A stretch of DNA of 16,769 nt from JACXVD01 sp047975785 (GTDB lineage: Bacteria; Pseudomonadota; Alphaproteobacteria; Sphingomonadales; Sphingomonadaceae), in assembly GCA_047975785.1 (NCBI GenBank), contig JBKEEC010000123.1, forward strand, positions 1-16,769, given 5' to 3'. The notes beneath the pieces are model-generated. The model was not told where the DNA came from, made no database searches, and saw only the letters and a program-made list of their open reading frames with translations. Positions 1-8,046 of the stretch are shown piece after piece (position 1 is the stretch's first letter; every line of letters begins with the position of its first letter). A program made the translations under genes and the position numbers.

Positions 1-678
1 GGCGCTTTTGGGTTGAAATTCCTGCGGGTGGACGGCGCTCCTTTCCAGTCCATCAACAGTGCGGTCGTGGCCAATATTGCGGGCGGGGTTCATATCGGGA
101 CGATGACCGATGCCACGAGAACTTATAATTACAATGGCCGCATTGCCGAGCTGATAATCTATGATCGCGCTCTTACCATGTCAGAAGTGCAGCAGGTGGA
201 ATGCTATCTGATGTCGAAATGGAAAGGGTCCACAGCCTGCTTTTCAGGGCTGACGGTGCAGAAAAGTTCGAGCCTGTGGTCCGGCAATACACAGGCACAG
301 TTCAACCTGCCGCAAAATGCGTTGATCTATGCCATTCAGGTGACCAAAAGCCCCGGCATTCCGCTGACCAGCAACTCGGTTTTTATTCATGACCAATTGC
401 CTGCCAATGCCGAGTTCTACAATGGTGATCCTGACGGGGCTGGCCCCTTGACCGATCCGGTCAGTTTCACCAATGCCGGTTCAGGCCTGAGCTGGAATTA
501 TGCCAGCGATGTCCGCTATTCCAATAATGCCACCGCGCCGGCCAGCCTGGCTGACTGCACCTATACCCCGGCGGCAGGCTATGACCCGAATGTGCGCTAT
601 ATCTGCGCCCGTCCGCAAGGGACATTTTCCGGCAGCAATACATCCTTTACCCTCAGCTACCGCACGCGGATAAAATAA
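1..678 (+). CDS. C-terminal part of a LamG / DUF11-like surface or secreted protein (5' truncated by window)
   Basis: The frame is open from base 1, so the true start lies upstream and 225 residues are visible. Residues about 1-75 look like the end of a concanavalin A-like LamG domain: a GRIAELIIYDRALT motif, then an EVQQVECYLMSKW helix, is the usual closing pattern of LamG_3-type domains. Residues about 85-225 form a second beta-rich domain with an NALIYAIQVTKSPGIPLT motif and a DQLPANAEF motif. That resembles DUF11/TIGR01451 repeats of bacterial extracellular proteins. There is no C-terminal membrane helix, LPXTG-like motif or autotransporter barrel, and the protein simply ends in SYRTRIK. 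Any signal peptide would be upstream, out of sight. The role is unknown; an extracellular or adhesin-like job is an inference from the folds. It ends 13 bp before the convergent GNAT gene. Confidence 0.75.
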   Translation, partial: GAFGLKFLRVDGAPFQSINSAVVANIAGGVHIGTMTDATRTYNYNGRIAELIIYDRALTMSEVQQVECYLMSKWKGSTACFSGLTVQKSSSLWSGNTQAQFNLPQNALIYAIQVTKSPGIPLTSNSVFIHDQLPANAEFYNGDPDGAGPLTDPVSFTNAGSGLSWNYASDVRYSNNATAPASLADCTYTPAAGYDPNVRYICARPQGTFSGSNTSFTLSYRTRIK

Positions 679-691
679 AACGGTCAGCCTT

Positions 692-1000
692 TCAGGCGAG
701 CAGATCGGCCCATTCAGGGTGGCGCTGGAACTGTTTTGCGACATAGGTGCACTGCGGAACAATAGTAAACCCCTGGCTGCTTGCATCTTTGATCAGGGCA
801 TCTACCAGCAGGGCGGCAACACCTGCCCCGCGAAATTCCGGTTCCACAATTGTATGTTCTGCCACGCGGGCATCGCCCCGCTGCGTCCAGATCAGGACGC
901 CAGCAGGCGTTTGCCCGTCCATCAGCGCGACATATTCGCCGCTCTGGCCATTGGCCCCGTCATTTTCGACATGCTTGATAATGATGGATTGTTCTTGCAT
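692..1000 (-). CDS. Small GNAT-family N-acetyltransferase (YidJ-like, Acetyltransf_CG type)
   Basis: This is a 102-residue protein starting at an ATG (MQEQSI) with GGAG 9 nt upstream. Longer in-frame starts would run into the neighbouring divergent gene and add no recognisable sequence. The core has the short GNAT fold: an AEHTIVEPEFRGAG segment supplies the acetyl-CoA pyrophosphate loop (R/Q-x-x-G-x-G/A). The C-terminal IVPQCTYVAKQFQRHPEW motif is diagnostic of the compact Acetyltransf_CG (pfam14542) group, in which a Cys and a Tyr sit near the active site. Members are about 90-100 residues, so this one is full length. The substrate is unknown for most of the family. It is divergent from the threonine aldolase gene across 64 bp. 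Confidence 0.85.
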   Translation of the reverse strand: MQEQSIIIKHVENDGANGQSGEYVALMDGQTPAGVLIWTQRGDARVAEHTIVEPEFRGAGVAALLVDALIKDASSQGFTIVPQCTYVAKQFQRHPEWADLLA

Positions 1001-1064
1001 AGGCCTGATCTCCGTCGGGCAGCCCCTGACTACTCCTGACCAGGGCGATGCAAGGGTGCCTGTC

Positions 1065-2060
1065 ATGCAGTTTCTTTCTGACAATGCGGCTTCTGTCCAC
1101 CCCAAAGTGTGGGATGCCATGCGGGCTGCCGATCAGGCAGATGCCCCATATGATGGAGATTGCCTCTCGCAGCAGCTTGATGTGGCTTTCTCTACCCTGT
1201 TTGAAAGGGAATGTGCAGCCTTGTGGGTGGCCTCCGGGACAGCGGCCAATTGCCTTGCACTTGGTGCGCTGGTGCAGCCTCATGGCGGCGTGGTGTGCCA
1301 CCGGGAATCACATATTGAAATGGATGAAGGCGGCGCACCCGGTTTCTTTCTCCATGGTGCGAAACTCATGCTCGCTGATGGTCGCGCGGCCCGGCTGAGC
1401 GTGGAGAGCGTATGTGATGTAATAGATCCGGTTCGTGACGATGTGCATCAGGTGCAGCCTCACGCAATTTCACTGACACAGGCGAGCGAATATGGCTGCT
1501 GCTACAGGCCGGATGACCTGAATGCGCTGGCCGAACTGGCGCGCAAACGCGGGCTTGGCCTGCATATGGATGGCGCGCGTTTCGCCAATGCGGTGGCCTA
1601 TCTTGGTTGCAGTGCGCAGGAAACCGCGGGGCCGATAGATGTGCTCAGCTTCGGTTTTATCAAAAATGGCGGAATGAGCGCAGAGGCTATCGTCTTTTTT
1701 GATCCTTCTCTGGCAGATATGGTCCGTTACCGGCGCAAGCGGGCTGGCCACTTGCAAAGCAAGGGCCGTTTTCTCGCCGCCCAGATTCTTGCTCTGCTGG
1801 ATCAGAATGTGTGGCTGGCCAATGCAGGTCAGGCCAATGCTGCCGCTGCGCATATTGCCGGAGCTGCAGAAGAACGGCTGCTCTATCCGGTAGAAGCCAA
1901 TGAGATATTCCTGCGCTGTTCGGCAGAGGAACGGGCTGGTCTGCGCGAACAGGGCTTTGCTTTTTATGACTGGGGTGCAGAGGCGGCGCGTTTCGTCACC
2001 GCATGGAATACGCATGATGAAGATGCCGAAAAACTGGCCTGTGCTCTTGCAGTTTTATGA
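1065..2060 (+). CDS. ltaE: Low-specificity L-threonine aldolase / beta-eliminating lyase family, PLP enzyme
   Basis: A 331-residue fold-type I PLP enzyme that cleaves L-threonine and/or L-allo-threonine to glycine and acetaldehyde in the cytosol. The start MQFLSDNAASVHP matches the usual family N-terminus (x-F-x-S-D-N), so I chose the ATG at 1065 over longer frames. Visible family marks are DxxYGxD-like APYDGD near residue 27, the ASGTAAN cofactor-phosphate segment, the E-G-x-H/HMDGARF-like stretch (LHMDGARFANA) and the PLP lysine, K200, within SFGFIKNGG. The SFGxxKNG form of the lysine motif is typical of the proteobacterial subgroup rather than the SxSKGLG form. Its stop overlaps the ATG of the EamA permease (ATGA), implying co-translation. 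Stereospecificity cannot be read from sequence. Confidence 0.92.
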   Translation: MQFLSDNAASVHPKVWDAMRAADQADAPYDGDCLSQQLDVAFSTLFERECAALWVASGTAANCLALGALVQPHGGVVCHRESHIEMDEGGAPGFFLHGAKLMLADGRAARLSVESVCDVIDPVRDDVHQVQPHAISLTQASEYGCCYRPDDLNALAELARKRGLGLHMDGARFANAVAYLGCSAQETAGPIDVLSFGFIKNGGMSAEAIVFFDPSLADMVRYRRKRAGHLQSKGRFLAAQILALLDQNVWLANAGQANAAAAHIAGAAEERLLYPVEANEIFLRCSAEERAGLREQGFAFYDWGAEAARFVTAWNTHDEDAEKLACALAVL

Positions 2061-2980
2061 GCAATAACGCGTCTTACGCGCTGTTACGCCCGCGCATTGC
2101 CCTTCCTTTTGTGCTGGTTGCCCTGATCTGGGGGTCAACCTGGCTGGTGATCAAGGATCAGCTTGATGCCGCGCCGCCGGGCTGGTCCGTAACATGGCGT
2201 TTTGGCCTTGCCGCGATGGGTATGGCGGGGCTGACATGGTGGCGCGGTGGATCATTACGGATTGGCGCCCAGGGGCAGAAGCTGGCCGCCCTGATCGGCC
2301 TTGCCCAGTTTTGTCTCAATTTTAATTTCGTCTATCGGGCAGAGCTTTATATCACGTCGGGCCTGGTTGCGGTGCTGTTTGGCCTGCTGATGGTTCCCAA
2401 TGCCCTGCTGGGCCGGATTGTTCTGGGCACGCCCATTACCCGCCGGTTCGTGGCAGGGACATGTGTGGCACTGGTCGGCATTGCCATGATGCTTGTGCAT
2501 GAAGCGCGTATGGCGCCGCTGGCCAGCTCTGTCTGGCCGGGCATTATGCTGGCATTGTGCGGTCTGCTATGTGCGGCCTTTGCCAATATCGTGCAGGCAA
2601 CGCCTGCGGCGCGCAAACAGGATATGTTTGCCCTGCTGACATGGGCCATGCTGTGGGGCATGGCAGGCGATGTGGCGCTGGCATGGTTTCTGTCCGGCCC
2701 GCCTGTTTTTCCGGCTGATCCCCGTTACTGGGCCGGGGTTGCCTATCTGGCCTTTATCGGTTCGGTTATCACCTTCCCGCTATATTTTATGCTGATTCGG
2801 GAAATCGGACCGGGCAGGGCAGCCTATAATGGCGTATTGGTGCCGGTTATCGCGATGATCCTGTCCACCCTGTTTGAAAATTATCAATGGTCCTTGCTGG
2901 CAGTATCAGGCGGGGCACTGGGGCTGGCAGGTATGGCCATTGCCCTGAGGGCGCGCAATCCGGTTTCAAAATCGGGATAA
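2057..2980 (+). CDS. EamA/DMT-superfamily transporter (drug/metabolite exporter-like)
   Basis: A 307-residue, very hydrophobic protein with about ten predicted membrane helices arranged as two EamA repeats. The N-terminal ALIWGSTWLVIK motif is the hallmark of the first EamA repeat (helix 1). The second repeat starts near residue 155 and ends in the GSVITFPLYFMLIREIGPGRAA and helix-10 segments. The start ATG overlaps the threonine aldolase stop by 4 nt, so the two genes are translationally coupled. This makes an amino-acid or metabolite efflux role attractive, but that is only inference from pairing. The last 97 bp, which encode helix 10, lie opposite the 3' end of the SDR gene on the other strand. 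Confidence 0.9.
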   Translation: MSNNASYALLRPRIALPFVLVALIWGSTWLVIKDQLDAAPPGWSVTWRFGLAAMGMAGLTWWRGGSLRIGAQGQKLAALIGLAQFCLNFNFVYRAELYITSGLVAVLFGLLMVPNALLGRIVLGTPITRRFVAGTCVALVGIAMMLVHEARMAPLASSVWPGIMLALCGLLCAAFANIVQATPAARKQDMFALLTWAMLWGMAGDVALAWFLSGPPVFPADPRYWAGVAYLAFIGSVITFPLYFMLIREIGPGRAAYNGVLVPVIAMILSTLFENYQWSLLAVSGGALGLAGMAIALRARNPVSKSG

Positions 2981-3711
2981 AGCGGCTTCCAGCCAAGGAT
3001 GCGGCGCGCCTTGCCATTGGCGATGCGGCGGTTTTCCGTATAAAATGCCTGCGCAGCCGGAGAGAGTCCCGCCTCTGCCATTTGCAGGACAGGTGGCGGC
3101 TTCTGGCCCAGTAATGCGCAGGCCGCCTCTATCACGCTATTCTGGCTTGAGGGGCAATTATCGGCAATGTTGTAGACCCCTGCCGGTGCATCCAGCCCCG
3201 CAATCACGGCACGGGCAATATCATCTACATGAATCCGGCTGAACACCTGCCCCGCTATATCGAGCCGGTGGGCCTTGCCCTCCTGCACCTTGTCCAGCGC
3301 ACTGCGTCCCGGACCATAAATTCCCGGAAGGCGGAATATGTGTGCCCCTGCATCACCCCAGCGGGCATCTGCGATAGCGCGTGCCTGACGGCGGCCCGAA
3401 CCGGTTGGCGCGCTTTCATCCACCCAGGCCCCGCCTGTATCCCCATATACTCCGGTTGAGGACAAATAGCCGAGCCATTTGCCGGAGAGATTTGGGCCAT
3501 AGTGATCCAGCACAATATCGCTACCGCCAACGGGCGGCACAGAACTCAGGACATGGCTTGCCTCTGCCAGAGCGTGGGCAACCCTGCCTTCATCATCAAA
3601 GGGCATGGTGCCGTTCTTGCCCGTAGAGTGAATTTCCCAGCCCAGAGTCTCCAGCTTTTGCGCGATCCGGCTTGCTGTATAGCCCAGACCAAAAATCACC
3701 ATGCGTCTCAT
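2884..3711 (-). CDS. Atypical NAD(P)-binding SDR / epimerase-like protein (YeeZ-like)
   Basis: A 275-residue Rossmann-fold protein. The nucleotide-binding motif VIFGLGYTASRIA (GxGxxA form) is at the extreme N-terminus, a layout typical of YeeZ-type atypical extended SDRs. A YLSSTGVYGDTGGAWVDE segment matches the family, and RLPGIYGPGRS plus the FSRIHVDDIA motif fit the substrate-domain half of epimerase-like proteins. The classical catalytic Tyr-x3-Lys is not seen: the expected region reads GSGRRQARAIADARW. The protein is therefore probably not a standard dehydrogenase. The start is uncertain: ATG 3711 and ATG 3702 (MVIFGLG) are both plausible and Shine-Dalgarno spacing is poor for both. The C-terminus overlaps the convergent EamA gene by 97 bp. 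Substrate unknown. Confidence 0.82.
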   Translation of the reverse strand: MRRMVIFGLGYTASRIAQKLETLGWEIHSTGKNGTMPFDDEGRVAHALAEASHVLSSVPPVGGSDIVLDHYGPNLSGKWLGYLSSTGVYGDTGGAWVDESAPTGSGRRQARAIADARWGDAGAHIFRLPGIYGPGRSALDKVQEGKAHRLDIAGQVFSRIHVDDIARAVIAGLDAPAGVYNIADNCPSSQNSVIEAACALLGQKPPPVLQMAEAGLSPAAQAFYTENRRIANGKARRILGWKPLYPDFETGLRALRAMAIPASPSAPPDTASKDH

Positions 3712-3799
3712 GAGTCCTGACCCAATGTGTCCTGATCCTGCAGCTTTTCGTGAAAAAGCAGTTCCCACTTCTTTATACAAGACTATAAATGAAGGCCTT

Positions 3800-6463
3800 A
3801 TGGATAATAGCGACAACGCCTCCACTACTGACCCCGTGATTGAAACACCGCGGGCAGAACAGTCAGCGCCGGACATGCTCCAGCCCATGAAATTCCGCAA
3901 GGACTATCAGCCTTTTGGCTGGCTGGTGCCCGAAGTGTATCTGGATTTTGATCTCAAAGAGCAGGAAACCCATGTCGAGGCCCGACTTGTTGTCTCGCGC
4001 AATGAGGCTGCAGAAGCAGAGGACACCATCCGGCTGAATGGCGACGGCTTGCGCCCTGTCCGGGTCACGCTTGACGGGGAAGACACCGATAGATGGGAAA
4101 TGGATGGCGATGACTTGCTCATTTCCCTGCCCGCAAACGTGCATGAAATTGCTTTTACCACTGTCATTAATCCGGCAGAAAACAGCCAGCTCATGGGGCT
4201 TTACGCATCAGGTGGCATGTTGTGTACACAATGCGAGGCGGAGGGATTTCGTCGGATCACCTTCTTTCCTGACCGGCCTGATGTATTGTCTATCTATCGT
4301 GTCCGGATGCAGGGCGATGCGCAGCTTTATCCGGTTCTGCTGTCCAACGGGAATTGCGTGGCGCGCGGTCAGAATAAGGATGATGGCACGCATTGGGCGC
4401 AGTGGCATGATCCCTGGCCCAAACCGAGCTACCTGTTTGCACTGGTTGCAGGAGATCTGGTTCCCCGGCGCGACAGTTTTACCACTGGCAGCGGGCGTGA
4501 GGTAGAGCTTGCCATCTGGGTGCGGGAACAGGATATCAACCGCACCGATCATGCGATGCAATCCCTGGTCCGGGCGATGCAATGGGATGAAGCAAGCTTT
4601 GGTCGCGAATATGACCTTGACTGTTTCAACATTGTTGCGGTCAGCGATTTCAATATGGGGGCGATGGAAAACAAGGGCCTCAACATATTCAACACCAAAT
4701 ATGTTCTGGCAGACAGGGATACTGCCTCAGATACCGATTTCGATGCCGTCGAGGGAGTTATCGGCCATGAATATTTTCATAACTGGTCGGGTAACCGGGT
4801 CACATGCCGGGACTGGTTCCAGCTAAGCCTGAAGGAAGGGTTTACGGTCCTGCGGGACCAGCTCTTCAGCCAGGATATGGGGAATGTCGGAGTCCGGCGA
4901 ATAGAGGATGTGCGCATCCTGCGTGCGGCCCAGTTTCCGGAAGACAGCGGCCCGCTGGCCCACCCGATACGGCCCGATTCTTTCCACGAAATCTCCAATT
5001 TCTATACCGCCACCATTTATAACAAGGGCGCAGAAGTCGTCCGTATGATACGCACTATGGCTGGTGAGGAGAGATTTCGGGCCGCTTGCGATCTCTATTT
5101 TGACCGGCATGACGGGGAAGCGGCAACCTGCGAGGATTTTATCTCTGCCATGGAAGATGGCACCGGACTGGATCTGACCCGGTTTCGCCTGTGGTATGGG
5201 CAGGCCGGCACGCCGCGTCTGACCATTAGCCTCGGCCATAACGGCGCGAATGTCCGCGTGCATGTTCAGCAAAAACTTGCCCCCACACCGGGACAGGCAA
5301 AAAAGCACCCCATGCCCATCCCGCTGCGCCTTGCCCTGTTTGACCGCGATAGCAGAACCCGTCAGGCAGAACAGACTATCGTGCTGGACGGGCCGGATAT
5401 GACGCTGGATTTCCAGGGGTTTGACAAACCTCCCATTCTCTCTGTCAACCGGGACTTTTCTGCCCCCGTTATCATTGAGCAGGATGTAGCGCCCGATGAG
5501 CTGTTCTTCCTTGCCTGCCATGATGATGACCCCTTTGCCCGCTGGGAGGCGATGCAGGATCTGGTTACGAAGCATATCATTTCTGCACAGGGCGAAGAAA
5601 CCTGTGTGGACTCGCTGCGTGAGAGTGCCCGGATCATCACGGATGCCATGGAATTTACTTTGCAGGATCATGCAATTGATGATGAAATGCGCGGCGAACT
5701 TATGGCCTTGCCCGGCTTTGCCGCGCTGGCCGAGCATGTCCCGCTTGCTGACCCATTGCGCATTAGTGCCGCGCGTGAGGCGCTCAAGGCGGATATTGGC
5801 GCCGCCTTGTCTGATGCCTTGTGCAGCCGGTTTGGCGCTCCGGGAACAGAATCCTGGTCCATGACTTCTGCGGCGCGTGGCACACGCAAGATGCGCGGTC
5901 TTGCCCTGACTTTTCTTGCCGCCAGCGATCCGGACAGGGCTGCTCAACTTGCCGCAAAGATCTATCTGGCTGCAGACAATATCACCGATCGGCAAAATGC
6001 GCTTTGGGCAGTGGCAGGGCTGGAAGCACCGCAGCGTCAGTCATGTCTGCAGGACTTTTACAGGCACAATCAGGATAATCCTCTGGTGGTGGATAAATGG
6101 TTTGCGATTCAGGCATCCAGCAATCATCCCCAAATTGTCCATCAGGTGCAGGAACTGGCGCAACATAAGGATTTCACCCTGCATAATCCCAATCGCGTGC
6201 GGTCACTTTACATGACATTTGCCGCCAATCCGGTGGGATTTCATGCGCAGGACGGGGCTGGCTATCGCATGATTGGCGATCTTGTCACGGCGCTGGACCC
6301 GATCAATGCCCAGACGGCGGCGCGCTTTGTCCCGGCACTGGGCCGCTGGAAGCGCATTGAACCCCACCGCGCACGATTAATGCGCGCGCAGCTTGAAAGA
6401 ATCTCCCGCTGCGAAGGCCTCTCTGCCGATACGCGCGAGCAGGTGGAGAAAGCTCTTGCCTGA
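3800..6463 (+). CDS. pepN: Aminopeptidase N (M1 family zinc metallopeptidase)
   Basis: An 887-residue cytosolic M1 aminopeptidase that removes N-terminal residues from peptides in the last steps of protein turnover; E. coli PepN has 870. Visible motifs: exopeptidase GAMEN at residues 287-291, zinc site HEYFH at 323-327, third ligand E346 in LKEGFTV, and transition-state Tyr at 407 in FYTATIYNKG. All are offset by a constant 26 from the E. coli residues, so the catalytic domain is intact. The C-terminal half is the helical domain of the PepN type and ends in the usual way. I chose ATG 3800 because it has AAGG four bases upstream. The frame is open back to 3701, but that stretch has no family similarity and would run into the divergent SDR start. 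A TATACA-like -10 lies at 3774-3779 without a good -35. Confidence 0.96.
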   Translation: MDNSDNASTTDPVIETPRAEQSAPDMLQPMKFRKDYQPFGWLVPEVYLDFDLKEQETHVEARLVVSRNEAAEAEDTIRLNGDGLRPVRVTLDGEDTDRWEMDGDDLLISLPANVHEIAFTTVINPAENSQLMGLYASGGMLCTQCEAEGFRRITFFPDRPDVLSIYRVRMQGDAQLYPVLLSNGNCVARGQNKDDGTHWAQWHDPWPKPSYLFALVAGDLVPRRDSFTTGSGREVELAIWVREQDINRTDHAMQSLVRAMQWDEASFGREYDLDCFNIVAVSDFNMGAMENKGLNIFNTKYVLADRDTASDTDFDAVEGVIGHEYFHNWSGNRVTCRDWFQLSLKEGFTVLRDQLFSQDMGNVGVRRIEDVRILRAAQFPEDSGPLAHPIRPDSFHEISNFYTATIYNKGAEVVRMIRTMAGEERFRAACDLYFDRHDGEAATCEDFISAMEDGTGLDLTRFRLWYGQAGTPRLTISLGHNGANVRVHVQQKLAPTPGQAKKHPMPIPLRLALFDRDSRTRQAEQTIVLDGPDMTLDFQGFDKPPILSVNRDFSAPVIIEQDVAPDELFFLACHDDDPFARWEAMQDLVTKHIISAQGEETCVDSLRESARIITDAMEFTLQDHAIDDEMRGELMALPGFAALAEHVPLADPLRISAAREALKADIGAALSDALCSRFGAPGTESWSMTSAARGTRKMRGLALTFLAASDPDRAAQLAAKIYLAADNITDRQNALWAVAGLEAPQRQSCLQDFYRHNQDNPLVVDKWFAIQASSNHPQIVHQVQELAQHKDFTLHNPNRVRSLYMTFAANPVGFHAQDGAGYRMIGDLVTALDPINAQTAARFVPALGRWKRIEPHRARLMRAQLERISRCEGLSADTREQVEKALA
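6445..6448 (+). promoter_or_regulatory. Shine-Dalgarno site that fixes the TTG start of pgeF
   Basis: GGAG sits 7 nt before a TTG at 6456 and lies inside the pepN coding sequence. No ATG exists in the pgeF frame between here and the conserved HGFLGRTGGVS segment, so this site decides the start. Confidence 0.7.
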
Positions 6464-7244
6464 CCATTCCGGTTCTTCTGGCCCGGCCGGCATTACGCAT
6501 ATTCGTGCAGATTTGCTGGAAGGTATTCCGCATGGCTTTCTGGGCCGGACGGGCGGCGTTTCCACCGGCCAGGTCGCCAGCCTGAATACGGGCCTTGGCG
6601 GGCAGGATGATCCGGCAGTGATTGCGGAAAACCGTCGCCGGGCTGCCGAGGCAGTCATGCCGGGGGCCCGTTTGGTCGGGTGTTACCAGATCCACTCCGC
6701 GATTGCGGCCACGGTGGATGAGCCATGGGATGATTCCGGCCGTCCCCGCGCCGATGCGCTGGTGACGAATTGCCCGGATATTGTGCTGGGGATTGTGACA
6801 GCAGATTGCGCGCCGGTGCTGCTGGCTGACAGGGAGGCCGGCTGTGTCGCTGCTGCCCATGCCGGGTGGCGCGGGGCACATGGAGGGATTCTCGAATCCA
6901 CGATTGACGCAATGATGGAACTGGGCGCCAGGCCTGATCGCATATGCGCAGTAATCGGTCCGTGTATCGCCCGTGGCAGCTACGAGGTGGACAACCGGTT
7001 TCGGGATAATTTTCCGATAGAGGATGCCAGATACTTTTCTGCCGGCCGCGCTGGCCACTGGCAGTTTGATCTTGAGGCCTATGTCGAAAAATGCCTGAGA
7101 GGCGCAGGAATCGGGTATGTCACGGCTTTGGGGCTGGATACATATAGCGATGAGGAACGCTTCTACTCCTTTCGCAGGGCAACCCACCGGAATGAACCGG
7201 ATTACGGGCGGCAGCTTTCCCTGATAGGCCTTGCCGGAGCCTGA
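6456..7244 (+). CDS. pgeF: PgeF/YfiH family protein (laccase-domain; peptidoglycan editing / purine nucleoside enzyme)
   Basis: A 262-residue protein (family about 240-260) of the DUF152/multicopper-like YfiH family. E. coli YfiH is a peptidoglycan editing factor, and family members are also reported to act on purine nucleosides. The N-terminal HGFLGRTGGVS motif and the metal-site residues are all present: H80 (CYQIHS), C118 (TADCAPV) and H135 (AAHAGWRG). The C-terminal FYSFRRATHRNEPDYGRQLS closing motif is also typical. Translation most likely starts at TTG 6456, which overlaps the end of pepN by 8 bp, so expression should be coupled to pepN. The enzyme is predicted to be cytosolic. The actual physiological substrate in this organism is not decided by the sequence. 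Confidence 0.92.
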   Translation: MPDHSGSSGPAGITHIRADLLEGIPHGFLGRTGGVSTGQVASLNTGLGGQDDPAVIAENRRRAAEAVMPGARLVGCYQIHSAIAATVDEPWDDSGRPRADALVTNCPDIVLGIVTADCAPVLLADREAGCVAAAHAGWRGAHGGILESTIDAMMELGARPDRICAVIGPCIARGSYEVDNRFRDNFPIEDARYFSAGRAGHWQFDLEAYVEKCLRGAGIGYVTALGLDTYSDEERFYSFRRATHRNEPDYGRQLSLIGLAGA

Positions 7245-7381
7245 TAAGCAGGATTGCGAAAAATGGCGGTTGGCAAGGGGGCGCAATGCAGCTAAGGGCC
7301 TCGCAAGACCGGCATCGGCACAGACTGTAATAGTTATGTCGATTTGTCGCGCATGGGGGCTTGTCTTTTGGGGCTTTCCTG

Positions 7382-7414
7382 CGGCACGGTTGGAATCTCA
7401 ATGAAGCCGTGCCG
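7382..7414 (+). promoter_or_regulatory. Inverted repeat in the region upstream of petABC
   Basis: CGGCACGG (7382-7389) and CCGTGCCG (7407-7414) form a perfect 8-bp stem around a 17-nt loop, 37 nt before the petA start. It lies in the 206-nt gap between pgeF and petA. No U-tract follows, so it is not a clear terminator. It could be a leader hairpin or an operator half-site pair; which of these is not decided. Confidence 0.4.
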
Positions 7415-7450
7415 GTTCGGGCAGGGCACAGGCAGACAAGGCTAGGTCTG

Positions 7451-8026
7451 ATGACTGATACGACTGTCACCGCGAACTCCGCTCCCATCGAAGATGATGG
7501 CGAAACCGGCGTTCGGCGGCGGGACTTTATCAATATTGCCGCGGTAAGCGCAGCCGGAGCGGGTGGCATCGCTACCCTGATTCCCCTCATCAGCCAGATG
7601 GCACCTTCGGCGGATGTGCTGGCCGAAAGCTCGACCGAGGTGGATGTTTCATCTGTTGAGCCGGGGCAGGCGATCAAGGCCGTATTCCGCAAGCAACCCC
7701 TGTTTGTCCGTCGCCTGACTCCCAAGGAAGTCGAGGAAGCGAACGCAGTGGATGTCGGTTCGCTGCGCGATCCGCAGACATTGGCAGAGCGCACCAAGGA
7801 AGGGCATGGAGACATGCTGATCACCATGGGCGTGTGTACCCATCTGGGCTGCGTGCCGCTGGGTGCCGGTGAAGGGGAGAATCGCGGCGAATTTGGCGGT
7901 TATTTCTGCCCTTGTCATGGCTCATCCTACGACACGGCAGGCCGGATTCGCAAAGGCCCCGCACCGACCAATCTCGAAGTTCCCGAATATGAATTCGCAT
8001 CCGATACGGTTGTGAAAGTCGGCTGA
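7451..8026 (+). CDS. petA: Ubiquinol-cytochrome c reductase, Rieske iron-sulfur subunit
   Basis: A 191-residue Rieske subunit of the bc1 complex. It passes one electron of quinol oxidation at the Qo site to cytochrome c1. The N-terminus has a twin-arginine-type signal (VRRRDF, residues 21-26) followed by a single hydrophobic anchor at about 27-46, the usual uncleaved Tat anchor. The [2Fe-2S] ligands are all visible: C129 and H131 in CTHLGC, C153 and H156 in CPCHGSSYD, with C134 and C155 for the stabilising disulfide. I chose ATG 7451 because the frame upstream (to a TTG at 7361) adds nothing recognisable before the Tat motif. It is the first gene of petABC, with a 20-bp gap to petB. Confidence 0.97.
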   Translation: MTDTTVTANSAPIEDDGETGVRRRDFINIAAVSAAGAGGIATLIPLISQMAPSADVLAESSTEVDVSSVEPGQAIKAVFRKQPLFVRRLTPKEVEEANAVDVGSLRDPQTLAERTKEGHGDMLITMGVCTHLGCVPLGAGEGENRGEFGGYFCPCHGSSYDTAGRIRKGPAPTNLEVPEYEFASDTVVKVG

Positions 8027-8046
8027 GGAAGAGGATAAAAAAGACC

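Noticed and set aside
4823..5995. 390-codon open frame on the minus strand opposite pepN
   Set aside because: Antisense to the M1 peptidase, low-complexity translation, no recognisable motif; long antisense frames are common at this codon bias.
6303..7286. 327-codon open frame on the minus strand opposite pepN end and pgeF
   Set aside because: Shadow of pgeF; no ribosome site and no domain.
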